From Gemmatimonadota bacterium (GTDB lineage Bacteria > Gemmatimonadota > Gemmatimonadetes > Palauibacterales > KS3-K002), in contig CP070812.1 in the NCBI GenBank assembly GCA_020344015.1, forward strand, positions 3,341,332 through 3,393,605: 52,274 nt of DNA, written 5' to 3'. A program made the position numbers and the translations under genes. Every line of letters begins with the position of its first letter. Within the stretch, counting starts at the first letter, position 1. Under the pieces are notes generated by a model. The model saw only the letters and a list, made by a program, of their open reading frames with translations, did no database searches and had not been told where the DNA came from. Of the stretch, positions 27,581 through 35,611 are shown piece by piece.

Positions 27581-28185
27581 AGCTCAGTAAAGCCTCCCTC
27601 CAGCAGGAGCGGACGAAGCTCAAGCTGTACGAGAAGCTCCTACCATCCCTCGAGCTCAAGCGGAGGCAGCTCGTCATCGAGCTGGACAAGGCTCGCAAGG
27701 AGTACGAGGCAACGCGTGAAGAGGTGGAGCGCCTCGAAGCCCGCGTAGGGGCGGAGCTGCCCATGCTGGCGAACACCGAGATCGTCCTCAAGGGGATGGT
27801 CAAGATGACCGCGTTCGACCTGGAGCAGGAGAATGTTGTGGGGGTACGCCTCCCGCGTCTCGCGCAGGTGGAATGTCAGGTGGCGGAGTACTCGCTGCTG
27901 GCGAAGCCGGTATGGGTGGACGCGCTGGTCGAGCGCCTGCGGGACGCGGCGGAGGCACGCACCCGCATCCAGGTCGCCGCCGAGCGGGTGCGTATCCTGG
28001 CGCGGGCGGAACGGCGCATCACGCAGCGGGTGAACTTATTCGAGAAGATTCTCATCCCCCGGACGCAGAAGAACATCCAGCGCATCCAGATCTGGCTGGG
28101 TGACCAGGAGCGGGCGGCGGTCATCCAGGCGAAGTTGGCGAAGGCGCGGCAGGGTGGAGGTGCGGTGTGGCCATCCTCCCGCTGA
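27568..28185 (+). CDS. atpD: V-type ATPase subunit D (central stalk)
   Basis: The 205-residue protein is a long helical coiled coil. It begins with LKLSKASLQQERTKLKLYEKLLPSLELKRRQL, the family's conserved N-terminal helix (positions 3-36), and ends with a second long helix (LARAERRITQRVNLFEKILIP, about 145-165). Subunit D rotates inside the A3B3 ring and couples to the membrane rotor. The start is ATG at 27568, inside the end of subunit B. The end overlaps subunit I by 19 nt, indicating coupled translation. No F subunit gene, which normally pairs with D, is found in the operon. Confidence 0.93.
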   Translation: MARLKLSKASLQQERTKLKLYEKLLPSLELKRRQLVIELDKARKEYEATREEVERLEARVGAELPMLANTEIVLKGMVKMTAFDLEQENVVGVRLPRLAQVECQVAEYSLLAKPVWVDALVERLRDAAEARTRIQVAAERVRILARAERRITQRVNLFEKILIPRTQKNIQRIQIWLGDQERAAVIQAKLAKARQGGGAVWPSSR

Positions 28186-29930
28186 GCAAGCTTACGCTGG
28201 TTGGCCACCAGGCTGACAAGGACCGGGTCCTGGAGGACCTGCAGGTGCTCGGGTGCATGGAGATCATCTCGCTGGCACCCGACGTCCCCCCGCTCGCCGA
28301 CCCCTCGAAACAGAGCCGTGAGGCACTGCTCTACCTCGAACTTTGTCCCCAGAAGCAGCGCCCGGTGACGATCGCCGCCGACTTCAATCCGGTACGAGTG
28401 GAAGAGGAGATCCTGGAGCTCAAGGAGCGCACCCACCGGCTGGAACTGGAACGCGACGCCCTCATGCAGCGCATCGAAGCCCTCGCGCCGTGGGGCGAGT
28501 TCGACTTCCCGCTCATTGAGGAACTGGCCGGACTGCGGTTCTGGTTCTACATCGTGCCGACGAACCGGATGCGCGAGCTGGCCCGGTCGGAGCTGATCTG
28601 GGAGGAAGTGAAGCGCGATGGCCGCAACGTCTACGTGGTCGTGATTTCCGACGGGGAGCCGCAGGGGGTACCGGCCCCTCGGATACGTACCGGGGCGGTG
28701 TCCCGACGGCTGCTCGAGCGGAGGTTGGAGGATGTGGAGTTGGAGCTCGAGGACGCGTCGCTGGAGCGGATCCGACTGACCCGTTGGCGCACCCTTCTCT
28801 CCCGGAGTCTCGACGCACTAGAGGACCGAGCCGCCCGGAAGCATGTGGCCGGTCAGTGTTTCGACTCCGCCCCCGTTTTTGCGCTGCAGGCCTGGGCACC
28901 CACCGAGTCGCTGAAGACCCTCGGCGCCTACGCCGAGCAGAACGGGATTGCGATGGAGGTCTCCGACCCCGGTCCCGACGACAAGCCGCCGACACTGCTC
29001 CGCAACGCCGAGCGCAGGAGAGGCGGTGAGGATCTGGTCAACTTCTACAAGACACCGGGCTACGGCAGCTGGGATCCATCCGGCGTGGTCCTTTACTCGT
29101 TCGCGATCTTCTTCGCCATGATCATCTCGGACGGGGGCTACGGACTGATATTGGCACTGGTCGTGGCGCATTACTGGAAGCGAATGTCGGGTTCGCCGGC
29201 GGGACGCCGCTGGCGCTGGGTATTAACGACCCTCGTCGTGGCCACGATCGGCTATGGCGCACTGGTGGGCTCGTTCTTCGGGGTCGCGCCCCCCGCCGGC
29301 ACTTTCCCGGCGCGGCTGGCCGTCCTGGACATGACGGACACGCCTACCCTGATGGGGCTCGCGGTAACGATCGGCGTGATCCACGTGGTGTTGGGTAACC
29401 TGATGGACGCCGGGCGTTACGGGTGGAGCCCCCGTGCTTTGCCGTCGCTGGGGTGGGCTGTGTTCGTAGTGGCCGGCTACACGCTTTTCCTCGCCGCTCA
29501 ATTCGGAGCCGACACGGTGCGGACGCCCGCCACGCTCGCGGCCGTCGCCGGCCTGGTTCTGGTCCTGGCGTTCTCGGGGTATGGGGCGCGTCCGCTGGGC
29601 CGCCTGGGCAAAGGGTTGGCGGCACTGACCCGAGTCACCGCGGCGTTCGGAGACGTGCTGAGCTACCTGAGGCTTTTCGCCCTGGGTCTCGCCTCGGCGT
29701 CGCTGGCCATCGCGTTCAACAACATGGCCGCCGGCGCCTGGGAGGCCGTCCCGCGCGTGGGCATCCTGGTAGCGGTGGCGATCTTGATCATCGGGCACAG
29801 CCTTAACCTACTGCTCGCCGTGGCCAGCGGATTCATCCACGGCCTGCGACTGAACGTGATCGAATTCTTCAATTGGGGACTGCCGGAAGAGGGTCCTCTC
29901 TTCCGGCCGTTCAGGAAGAAAGGAGTGTGA
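28167..29930 (+). CDS. atpI: V-type ATPase membrane subunit I (a-type stator)
   Basis: The start is GTG at 28167, after GGAGG-type sequence within the end of subunit D. It is 587 residues long: a soluble coiled N-terminal half (1-300) and a membrane half with about seven or eight helices from residue 305 on. The stator arginine needed for ion transfer is Arg502 in SYLRLFALGLAS. The C-terminal VIEFFNWGLPEEGPLFRPF is close to the family's FvEFysKFfeGgGxxFxPF motif. The subunit forms the ion half-channels against the K ring. The soluble half is shorter than in many archaeal homologues, matching the compact bacterial DUF2764-type enzyme. Only 3 nt separate its stop from the subunit K start. Confidence 0.93.
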   Translation: MAILPLSKLTLVGHQADKDRVLEDLQVLGCMEIISLAPDVPPLADPSKQSREALLYLELCPQKQRPVTIAADFNPVRVEEEILELKERTHRLELERDALMQRIEALAPWGEFDFPLIEELAGLRFWFYIVPTNRMRELARSELIWEEVKRDGRNVYVVVISDGEPQGVPAPRIRTGAVSRRLLERRLEDVELELEDASLERIRLTRWRTLLSRSLDALEDRAARKHVAGQCFDSAPVFALQAWAPTESLKTLGAYAEQNGIAMEVSDPGPDDKPPTLLRNAERRRGGEDLVNFYKTPGYGSWDPSGVVLYSFAIFFAMIISDGGYGLILALVVAHYWKRMSGSPAGRRWRWVLTTLVVATIGYGALVGSFFGVAPPAGTFPARLAVLDMTDTPTLMGLAVTIGVIHVVLGNLMDAGRYGWSPRALPSLGWAVFVVAGYTLFLAAQFGADTVRTPATLAAVAGLVLVLAFSGYGARPLGRLGKGLAALTRVTAAFGDVLSYLRLFALGLASASLAIAFNNMAAGAWEAVPRVGILVAVAILIIGHSLNLLLAVASGFIHGLRLNVIEFFNWGLPEEGPLFRPFRKKGV

Positions 29931-29933
29931 TCC

Positions 29934-30380
29934 TTGGAACCGCTCGTCTTGAGCATGGGCTGGCTGGGCATCTTTTCCCCGCTGGCACTGGGCGCCATAG
30001 GCTCCATGATCGGCGTGGGCCGCGGCGGTCTCGCTGCGGCGGGTGCGATGCTGGAGGTGGAAGCCGGCTACGGTCGCTTCGTCGGGGTGTCGGCGATGCC
30101 GTCCTCTCAGACCATCTACGGCATCGTGGTGATGCTGACGCTCAACCGTCCCGTTACGCTGGCCAATTCACCGGGCCTGTTCGTTCTGGGAGCGCTCACC
30201 GGCGTGGCGCTTCTCGTCAGTGCGATGGCGCAGGGCAGCGCCTGCGCCGCCTCGATCAACGCCTCGAAGTCGAAGGCCGAAGTGTTCGGGATCTCCATCG
30301 CACCGGCGGCCGTCATTGAGGGCTTCGCCGTCTTCGTGTTCGTTTTCGCTCTCGTGCTTGCGGCCTCGATTCCGACGTGA
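29934..30380 (+). CDS. atpK: V-type ATPase rotor ring subunit K, with predicted sodium-binding residues
   Basis: A TTG start at 29934 follows AAAGGAG at 8-nt spacing. The 148-residue product has four membrane helices, a duplicated c-subunit hairpin. The ion-carrying carboxylate is Glu129 in helix 4 (AAVIEGFAVF); helix 2 of the first hairpin has Gln59 instead of a carboxylate, so there is one site per subunit. Helix 2 MPSSQTIYG aligns with the E. hirae NtpK site (Leu61, Thr64, Gln65, Tyr68), giving Met55, Ser58, Gln59 and Tyr62. Helix 3 SAMAQG gives Gln100 for NtpK Gln110. This full set predicts sodium coupling; proton-type rings usually lack the glutamines. Assignment of ligands rests on my alignment by eye. 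Confidence 0.92.
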   Translation: MEPLVLSMGWLGIFSPLALGAIGSMIGVGRGGLAAAGAMLEVEAGYGRFVGVSAMPSSQTIYGIVVMLTLNRPVTLANSPGLFVLGALTGVALLVSAMAQGSACAASINASKSKAEVFGISIAPAAVIEGFAVFVFVFALVLAASIPT

Positions 30381-30388
30381 GGTGACGA

Positions 30389-31048
30389 ATGACCGAGCCA
30401 GATGCGACGTCTTCCGGCGTCAAAGAGCTCATCGAACGAATTCGTGACGAGGGCGTCCAGGAGGCCCTGGAGGAGGCAGTCCGGATTCTGAGCGAGGCCC
30501 GGGCGCAGGCGGCCCGAATCGTTTCCGAAGCCAAGGCGGAAGCAGCGGCCAAGAAGAAGGACGCGGAGACCGCTATCGAGACCGAGCGCACGGCTGCCAT
30601 CGAAGCTCTGCGGATCGCAGCGCGCGACACCGGGTTGGAGCTCCGCACCGCCGTACTGGCCGCGTTCGAGGAACACGTTCGCCGCCTCGTCACCGACGTG
30701 ACCACGGACACCGCCGTGCTCCGTGACATGATCCTCGTCCTGGCGGGAAGGGCTGCCGAGGACCTGATCAAGGATCAGGACGCCAAGCTCCTCGTACCCG
30801 AGCGGCTGGCCGACGAGGCGCCGCCGGAGCTCGAGGAGTTCCTCCAGCGTTCGACCGTGGCGCTCTCCGCCGACGTGCTGCGCAAGGGGGTCGAGCTGAT
30901 TCCCTCGAACGAGGTCCGCGGTGGGGCGCGCGTTCGCCTGGTCGACGATGACCTGGAGATCGATCTCACGGACGAGGCGCTCTCCGAGATGATGCTGAAG
31001 CTGCTTCTACCGCGCTATCGAAAGATCCTGAGAGAGGCGGGCCAGTGA
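30389..31048 (+). CDS. atpE: V-type ATPase subunit E (peripheral stalk)
   Basis: This 219-residue protein starts after GAGGTGA. Residues 10-70 form a charged, alanine-rich helix (VQEALEEAVRILSEARAQAA) typical of the coiled stalk. The C-terminal half is an alpha/beta globular domain with ELIPSNEVRGGARVRLVDDD (about 172-191), close to the conserved end of bacterial E subunits. It links the A3B3 head to subunit I as part of the stator. Its stop overlaps the GTG start of the next gene (GTGA). In the common order E is the first gene; here it follows K. Confidence 0.88.
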   Translation: MTEPDATSSGVKELIERIRDEGVQEALEEAVRILSEARAQAARIVSEAKAEAAAKKKDAETAIETERTAAIEALRIAARDTGLELRTAVLAAFEEHVRRLVTDVTTDTAVLRDMILVLAGRAAEDLIKDQDAKLLVPERLADEAPPELEEFLQRSTVALSADVLRKGVELIPSNEVRGGARVRLVDDDLEIDLTDEALSEMMLKLLLPRYRKILREAGQ

Positions 31049-31722
31049 CCGTGAAGCGGCGATACTATCAGCTCGTCTCCAGCCTTCCGGCGATCCCCTA
31101 CTTCCGCCGCACGAGGCTTCTGCCCCTCAGCCGTCGGCGCCTCGAGGAGCGGCTCGCCCTGCTCCACGAGGAGGACCTGGCCGACCTCACGCAGGCCGAG
31201 GGCCTGATCAGCTGGCGTCGCCAGCCGATCACTCGGACGACTGAGGAGATCGGCGGCATGTACGACGAGCTGATGGCCACGACCCGGAACCCGGCACTCA
31301 AGAGTATCGTCGAGTACCGCATGACCATGCGGACGGTTTTGGTGGCGTTCCGCCTGAAGCATCAGGGGAGGGGCGTGCCGTCCGGGCGGTGGGGCGTGGG
31401 TCCCTACACGCGGATGATCGAGTCACGCTGGGCGGACCCGGAGTTCGGGCTGGTCGCGGTCTTCCCCTGGATCCCCGAGGCCCTGGAGTACCTCAACCAA
31501 GGTGACGCCGTGGCGCTCGAGAGCCTCGGGATGGACCTGATCTGGACGAGGCTTAGCAAGATCGCCGACGAACACCCGTTTGGGTTCGAGCAGGTCTTCG
31601 CCTTCGCGTTCAAGTGGGACATCCTGCAGCGCTGGCTGTCATATGACGCCGAGAAAGCGCGACAGCGCTTTGAGGATTTGATAATGGAGGTGACGATTGA
31701 CCACCAAGAACTCTTCGCCTGA
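31045..31722 (+). CDS. DUF2764 protein, V-type ATPase C-like subunit
   Basis: A GTG start at 31045 overlaps the subunit E stop. The product is 225 residues, helical, and begins YYQLVSSLPAIPYF, the DUF2764 hallmark (YYxLVasLP). This family occurs almost only in V-ATPase operons of Chlamydiae, Bacteroidetes and relatives, at the position of subunit C (the socket joining the D stalk to the K ring), and is often labelled C-like. Supporting features are two helical bundles and a final FAFKWDILQRWLSYDAEKARQRFEDLI. It lies between E and A, exactly as in the canonical order, so the local E-C-A block is intact. Its function as C is inferred from position, not shown. Confidence 0.82.
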   Translation: MTVKRRYYQLVSSLPAIPYFRRTRLLPLSRRRLEERLALLHEEDLADLTQAEGLISWRRQPITRTTEEIGGMYDELMATTRNPALKSIVEYRMTMRTVLVAFRLKHQGRGVPSGRWGVGPYTRMIESRWADPEFGLVAVFPWIPEALEYLNQGDAVALESLGMDLIWTRLSKIADEHPFGFEQVFAFAFKWDILQRWLSYDAEKARQRFEDLIMEVTIDHQELFA

Positions 31723-33589
31723 CCCGGACGTCGCGATCCCCGATGCTCCCCGACGCGCTCCCATCGTGGGCGTCAAGGAGAGCCTGGTCACTATCGACGT
31801 TAGCGGCACCCAGGTGATGAAAAACGAGGTGGGTCACGTTCTCCTGGGAAACGAGCGTCTAAAGGCCGAGGTGCTCCGTGTCCAGAACCAGGTAGCGGAC
31901 CTCCAGGTCTTTGAGGACACCTCCGGGGTCAGGGTCGGGGACGAGGTCGAGCTGACCGGTGAGATGCTCTCGGTGACCCTCGCACCGGGACTCCTGGGAG
32001 TGGTCTTCGACGGACTGCAGAATCCCCTCGGCGTGCTGGCCGAGAAGTACGGCTTCCTCCTGCCCCGGGGTCAACATGTGGATCCCGTCGACACCGAGAA
32101 GCGGTGGACCTTCACACCCGCGGTCGATCCGGGGGATACCGTGGTGGCGGGACAGACCTTGGGGGCGACGCCCGAGGGTATCTTCGACCACAAGATCATG
32201 GTGCCGTTCATCGAGCCGGGGCCCGTCGAGGTCACCTGGGTGGCCCGCGGCAACCACACCATCAACGATCCGGTGGCCCGGATCCGCCGAGCAGACGGCG
32301 AAGAGCTGACCCTCACGATGACCCAGCGCTGGCCGGTGCGCCGTCCGCTGCCCGATGCGATGCTCAGGCGGCGCATTGTCGAGCGCGTCTACCCGACCGA
32401 ACCGCTGACCACCACCCAGCGCATCATCGATACCATGTTCCCGGTGGCCCGTGGCGGCACGGCCTGCATCCCCGGACCGTTCGGGTCCGGGAAGACGGTG
32501 CTCCAGAGCCTGGTCGCCCGTTACACATCCGTGGACATAGTCATCATCATCGCCTGCGGCGAACGGGCCGGCGAAGTCGTGGAGACCATCACCGAGTATC
32601 CGGAGACGACGGACCCGCGCACCGGCGGCTCGCTGATGGACCGCACTATAATCATCTGCAACACGTCGTCGATGCCGGTAGCCGCCCGTGAGTCCTCCAT
32701 CTACACCGGCATCACGCTTGGGGAATACTACCGCCAGATGGGCTACAACGTCCTCTGCATCGCCGACTCCACCTCCCGTTGGGCCCAGGCGATGCGCGAG
32801 ACCTCGGGGCGCATGGAGGAGATACCCGGTGAAGAGGCGTTCCCCGCCTACCTCGACTCCTCGATCAAGAGCCTCTACGAACGGGCCGGAGTGATCCGCG
32901 GGCCCGATGGAGGGCTGGGGAGCGTCACGCTGATCGGTACCGTTTCACCGGCCGGCGGCAACTTCGAGGAGCCGGTCACCCAGGCCACCCTCGCCACCGT
33001 GAAGACGTTCCTCGGACTGTCCGACGAGCGCGCTTACAAGCGATTCTACCCGGCTATCGACCCACTCATCTCCTGGTCCCGCTATCTGGACCAGATGGGT
33101 GAGTGGTACAGCGAGAACCTCGCGCCCACCTGGGTCGACGACGTGAAGGAGGCCCACGAGCTACTGCACCGCGGCGACGCCATCTACCAGATGATGCAGG
33201 TGACCGGCGAAGAGGGGATCATCATCGAGGACTTCATCACCTGGCAGAAGTCGGTCTTCCTCGACATGGTCTTCCTGCAGCAGGACGCCTACGACCCGGT
33301 CGACGTGTCGATGCCCCTGGAGCGCCAAAAGATGAGCTTCCAGCTGGTGAAGGAGATCGTCGAGGCGGACTACGATATCGACGACCGCGACGAAGCGCGC
33401 GACTTCTTCACGCGCCTGATCAGCCTTTACAAGAACTTCAACTACAGCCCTGAGGACACCGCCGAACACGACCGCTACCTGAGGGAGATCCGCGAGCTGG
33501 TGGATTCGAAGCGCGTCAAGCCTGCGAAAGCCGAGGACGATGAGTCGCCCGCAGCGCCTCTCGGAGAAGCCCAATCCGAGGATGGCTGA
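31697..33589 (+). CDS. atpA: V-type ATP synthase/ATPase catalytic subunit A
   Basis: A TTG start at 31697 follows GGAGG and overlaps the DUF2764 gene by 26 nt. The 630-residue length is normal for A. The P-loop GPFGSGKT lies at 260-267 (Lys266). The A-specific bulge domain is present (about 130-210, GATPEGIFDHKIMVPF), and catalytic Glu is expected in CGERAGEVVETI. ADSTSRWAQAMRE and IGTVSPAGGNFEEPVTQ are further signatures. The N-terminus carries about 22 extra Pro/Asp-rich residues and the C-terminus an acidic tail. It hydrolyses or makes ATP at the A-B interface. As the last gene of the operon it is separated from its partner B by five genes. Confidence 0.96.
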   Translation: MTTKNSSPDPDVAIPDAPRRAPIVGVKESLVTIDVSGTQVMKNEVGHVLLGNERLKAEVLRVQNQVADLQVFEDTSGVRVGDEVELTGEMLSVTLAPGLLGVVFDGLQNPLGVLAEKYGFLLPRGQHVDPVDTEKRWTFTPAVDPGDTVVAGQTLGATPEGIFDHKIMVPFIEPGPVEVTWVARGNHTINDPVARIRRADGEELTLTMTQRWPVRRPLPDAMLRRRIVERVYPTEPLTTTQRIIDTMFPVARGGTACIPGPFGSGKTVLQSLVARYTSVDIVIIIACGERAGEVVETITEYPETTDPRTGGSLMDRTIIICNTSSMPVAARESSIYTGITLGEYYRQMGYNVLCIADSTSRWAQAMRETSGRMEEIPGEEAFPAYLDSSIKSLYERAGVIRGPDGGLGSVTLIGTVSPAGGNFEEPVTQATLATVKTFLGLSDERAYKRFYPAIDPLISWSRYLDQMGEWYSENLAPTWVDDVKEAHELLHRGDAIYQMMQVTGEEGIIIEDFITWQKSVFLDMVFLQQDAYDPVDVSMPLERQKMSFQLVKEIVEADYDIDDRDEARDFFTRLISLYKNFNYSPEDTAEHDRYLREIRELVDSKRVKPAKAEDDESPAAPLGEAQSEDG

Positions 33590-33604
33590 TCGCCGGTCCG
33601 GCGA
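33590..33604. terminator. Small palindrome after the V-ATPase operon
   Basis: TCGCCGG-T-CCGGCGA immediately follows the subunit A stop. Only about 5 bp could form around a loop, and there is no T-run. It lies in a 48-nt gap between convergent operons and is a weak terminator candidate. Confidence 0.3.
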
Positions 33605-33637
33605 GCGTTTGACGAGAGGCCAAGCCAGCTACCTGCC

Positions 33638-34828
33638 CTAGTTCATCCCCAGCACGAAGGCCGCATAGAAGGCCGTGGCTTTGACCAGATCCTCTACTCG
33701 GACCTGGTCAGAGGATGTGTGGGCGTGTTCCTCAGCACCTGGACCGAAGCCGATCGTCGGGATGTCGTACACGCCTTTCGTTGTCACTCCGTTCGTGGAG
33801 AACCCCCAAGTGCTCAGTCTAGGCTCCTCCTCGAACTGCCCTCGATAAGCCTCGCTTGCCGTTCGTACCAGCGGATCGGACTCGCTCATCAGCCAGGGCG
33901 GGTAGTACGGCTTCGCCGGGTGCACGAGACCGGTGTGGGTCGTAACCTCGTACTCCGGCATGAATACGTCTGCGTCAGCGGCCCGAACCGCAGGAAGCTC
34001 TTCCACCTCTTGGATGGCAGATTCCAGGGTCTCTCCAACGGTGAGCCTGCGGTCGAGGTGGATGGTGGCGCTGTCAGGAACCGCATAGAGATGTGAGGGA
34101 GACGTGGATCGCACGTCTGTTACAGTCACACTGCCGTTGCCCAGGACTGGGTCGCCCCTCAGCCGCTTGTGGAGCTGTTCCACCTCCAGAATGATGGGCG
34201 CCATCTTGTACACCGCGTTCTCGCCGTGCTCGGGTGCCGACCCGTGGCAGGAGACCCCGTCTGTGCGGACCCTGATCTCCGTTCGGCCGCGCTGCCCGAT
34301 ACTGATGCTCAGGCCGGTCGGTTCCGTGAGAAGAACCGCATCCGGAACGATCCCGTCTTCCTTGATGATGTACTGCCAGTTGAGCCCTTCAACCTCTTCT
34401 TCGCTGACCGAGGCGACGACGAGCAGCGAAACGTTATCCGGCATGCCGATCTCCTTGAGGATCTTCCCAGCGTAGATCGCTGCAGCAAGTCCGCCCTTCT
34501 GGTCCACGGCTCCGCGGCCGTAGATAACCCCGTCTCCGAGCTCGGCGCCGAAGGGATCCACATCCCATGAGGTGGGATCTCCGATGTCCACCGTATCGCA
34601 GTGACCGTCGAGCGCGATGATCTTCCCGCCACTTCCGATCCGCCCCAAAAGGTTCCCCATCGGGTCGATACGTACCTCGTCGTAGCCGATCTCGAGCATC
34701 TCCGCTTTCAGTCGGTCCACAACGGGTCCTTCCTCCCCGCTCAAGGAACGAATCGAGACGATCTCGCGCACAAAGTCGATCAGGTCTGAACGGTAGGAAC
34801 CGGCAGCAGTGGCGATGGTGTCTCTCAT
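33638..34828 (-). CDS. M20-family amidohydrolase/deacylase, YgeY-like
   Basis: The 396-residue protein has the M20 metal motifs LDGHCDTVD (His76, Asp78), GRGAVDQKGG (Asp109) and SEEEVEG (143-145, containing the catalytic Glu), with a dimerisation domain at about 180-290 (QRGRTEIRVRTDGVSCHGSAPEHGENA). Overall it looks like the YgeY group, which in E. coli lies beside a hydantoinase (HyuA) and a diaminopropionate lyase; other M20 members are N-carbamoyl-amino-acid amidohydrolases. Here it is the last gene of a hydantoinase-racemase operon, so cleavage of an N-carbamoyl or N-acyl amino acid is a reasonable guess. No signal peptide, so cytoplasmic. Confidence 0.85.
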   Translation of the reverse strand: MRDTIATAAGSYRSDLIDFVREIVSIRSLSGEEGPVVDRLKAEMLEIGYDEVRIDPMGNLLGRIGSGGKIIALDGHCDTVDIGDPTSWDVDPFGAELGDGVIYGRGAVDQKGGLAAAIYAGKILKEIGMPDNVSLLVVASVSEEEVEGLNWQYIIKEDGIVPDAVLLTEPTGLSISIGQRGRTEIRVRTDGVSCHGSAPEHGENAVYKMAPIILEVEQLHKRLRGDPVLGNGSVTVTDVRSTSPSHLYAVPDSATIHLDRRLTVGETLESAIQEVEELPAVRAADADVFMPEYEVTTHTGLVHPAKPYYPPWLMSESDPLVRTASEAYRGQFEEEPRLSTWGFSTNGVTTKGVYDIPTIGFGPGAEEHAHTSSDQVRVEDLVKATAFYAAFVLGMN

Positions 34829-34890
34829 GGTAATGCCGTCTTCTGGTTCCGGTCGTAGAGCCGCAGCCTGCAGGAGCTTTGCTGATCGGC

Positions 34891-35565
34891 TCAGTAGTCA
34901 GGATTGTACCCCAGGGACTTGCTGGTCGAGACTCCGTAGCGGACGAGCCCGCCGGCCACGAACAGGGCGCAGATGACCCCGTCCAGTACGGGCACGCCGA
35001 GTTTTTCCTGAATCAGCTTGTCCATTCCGGTAAGGCCGGCGCAGCCGAGTACTATCACTTCGGCCAGGTCTTCTTCGACCGCCTGCCTGGAGAGATCGAG
35101 AAAGAGCTTCTCATCGCTCAGATCTTCCGAGCCCATCGCCGGGGCCCGCACGGAAGCCATCATGTCGTGCAGGTGGTACTTGCGGGCCTGTGCCAGCTTG
35201 CCTGGTATGGAGCGCGTGTGGGTGGTGACGACCGAGAAGCTGTGCCCCAGCATCGTGGCGATCTTCATCGAGGCCTCACCGATCCCCACCACCGGTTTCT
35301 CCGTCATCTCCTTCATCAGGTCGAGGTTGGGATCGCAATGGCAGGCTACGACGAACGCATCGCAATCGGCCTCGTTCTCCCTCACCAGCTGTATCATGCC
35401 CGGCGCACAAACGACCTCGTCCTGATAGGTCTCGATGAATTTCGGGGCGCCGGGTGTCGCCTTCGTCACCACCTCGAACTCACCCGAGGCGAACTCCTCG
35501 GCCGACCGCTGGATCGCCGCGGTCATCTCCGGGTCGCTGTTGGGATTGATGATCAGAACCCGCAT
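34891..35565 (-). CDS. Asp/Glu/hydantoin racemase family protein
   Basis: ATG at 35565 follows GAGGGGG at 7-nt spacing; a 12-residue upstream extension is unlikely. The product has 224 residues and opens with RVLIINPNSDPEMT, the typical start of hydantoin racemases. The two catalytic cysteines of the cofactor-independent racemase fold are Cys75 in VVACHCDPNL and Cys175 in VLGCAGLTG. The family inverts 5-substituted hydantoins, Asp, Glu or related acids; some members are maleate isomerases or decarboxylases. The adjacent hydantoinase favours hydantoin racemisation. It is 46 nt after the symporter stop and 62 nt before the M20 gene. Confidence 0.87.
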   Translation of the reverse strand: MRVLIINPNSDPEMTAAIQRSAEEFASGEFEVVTKATPGAPKFIETYQDEVVCAPGMIQLVRENEADCDAFVVACHCDPNLDLMKEMTEKPVVGIGEASMKIATMLGHSFSVVTTHTRSIPGKLAQARKYHLHDMMASVRAPAMGSEDLSDEKLFLDLSRQAVEEDLAEVIVLGCAGLTGMDKLIQEKLGVPVLDGVICALFVAGGLVRYGVSTSKSLGYNPDY

Positions 35566-35611
35566 CAGGATTCCCCCTCGTTCGATCTCGGCCCATATCA
35601 CACACCGGCTG

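Noticed and set aside
26222..33589. F-type ATP synthase
   Set aside because: Subunits A (with bulge domain), B without GKT, I, K with four helices and DUF2764 are all V-type features.
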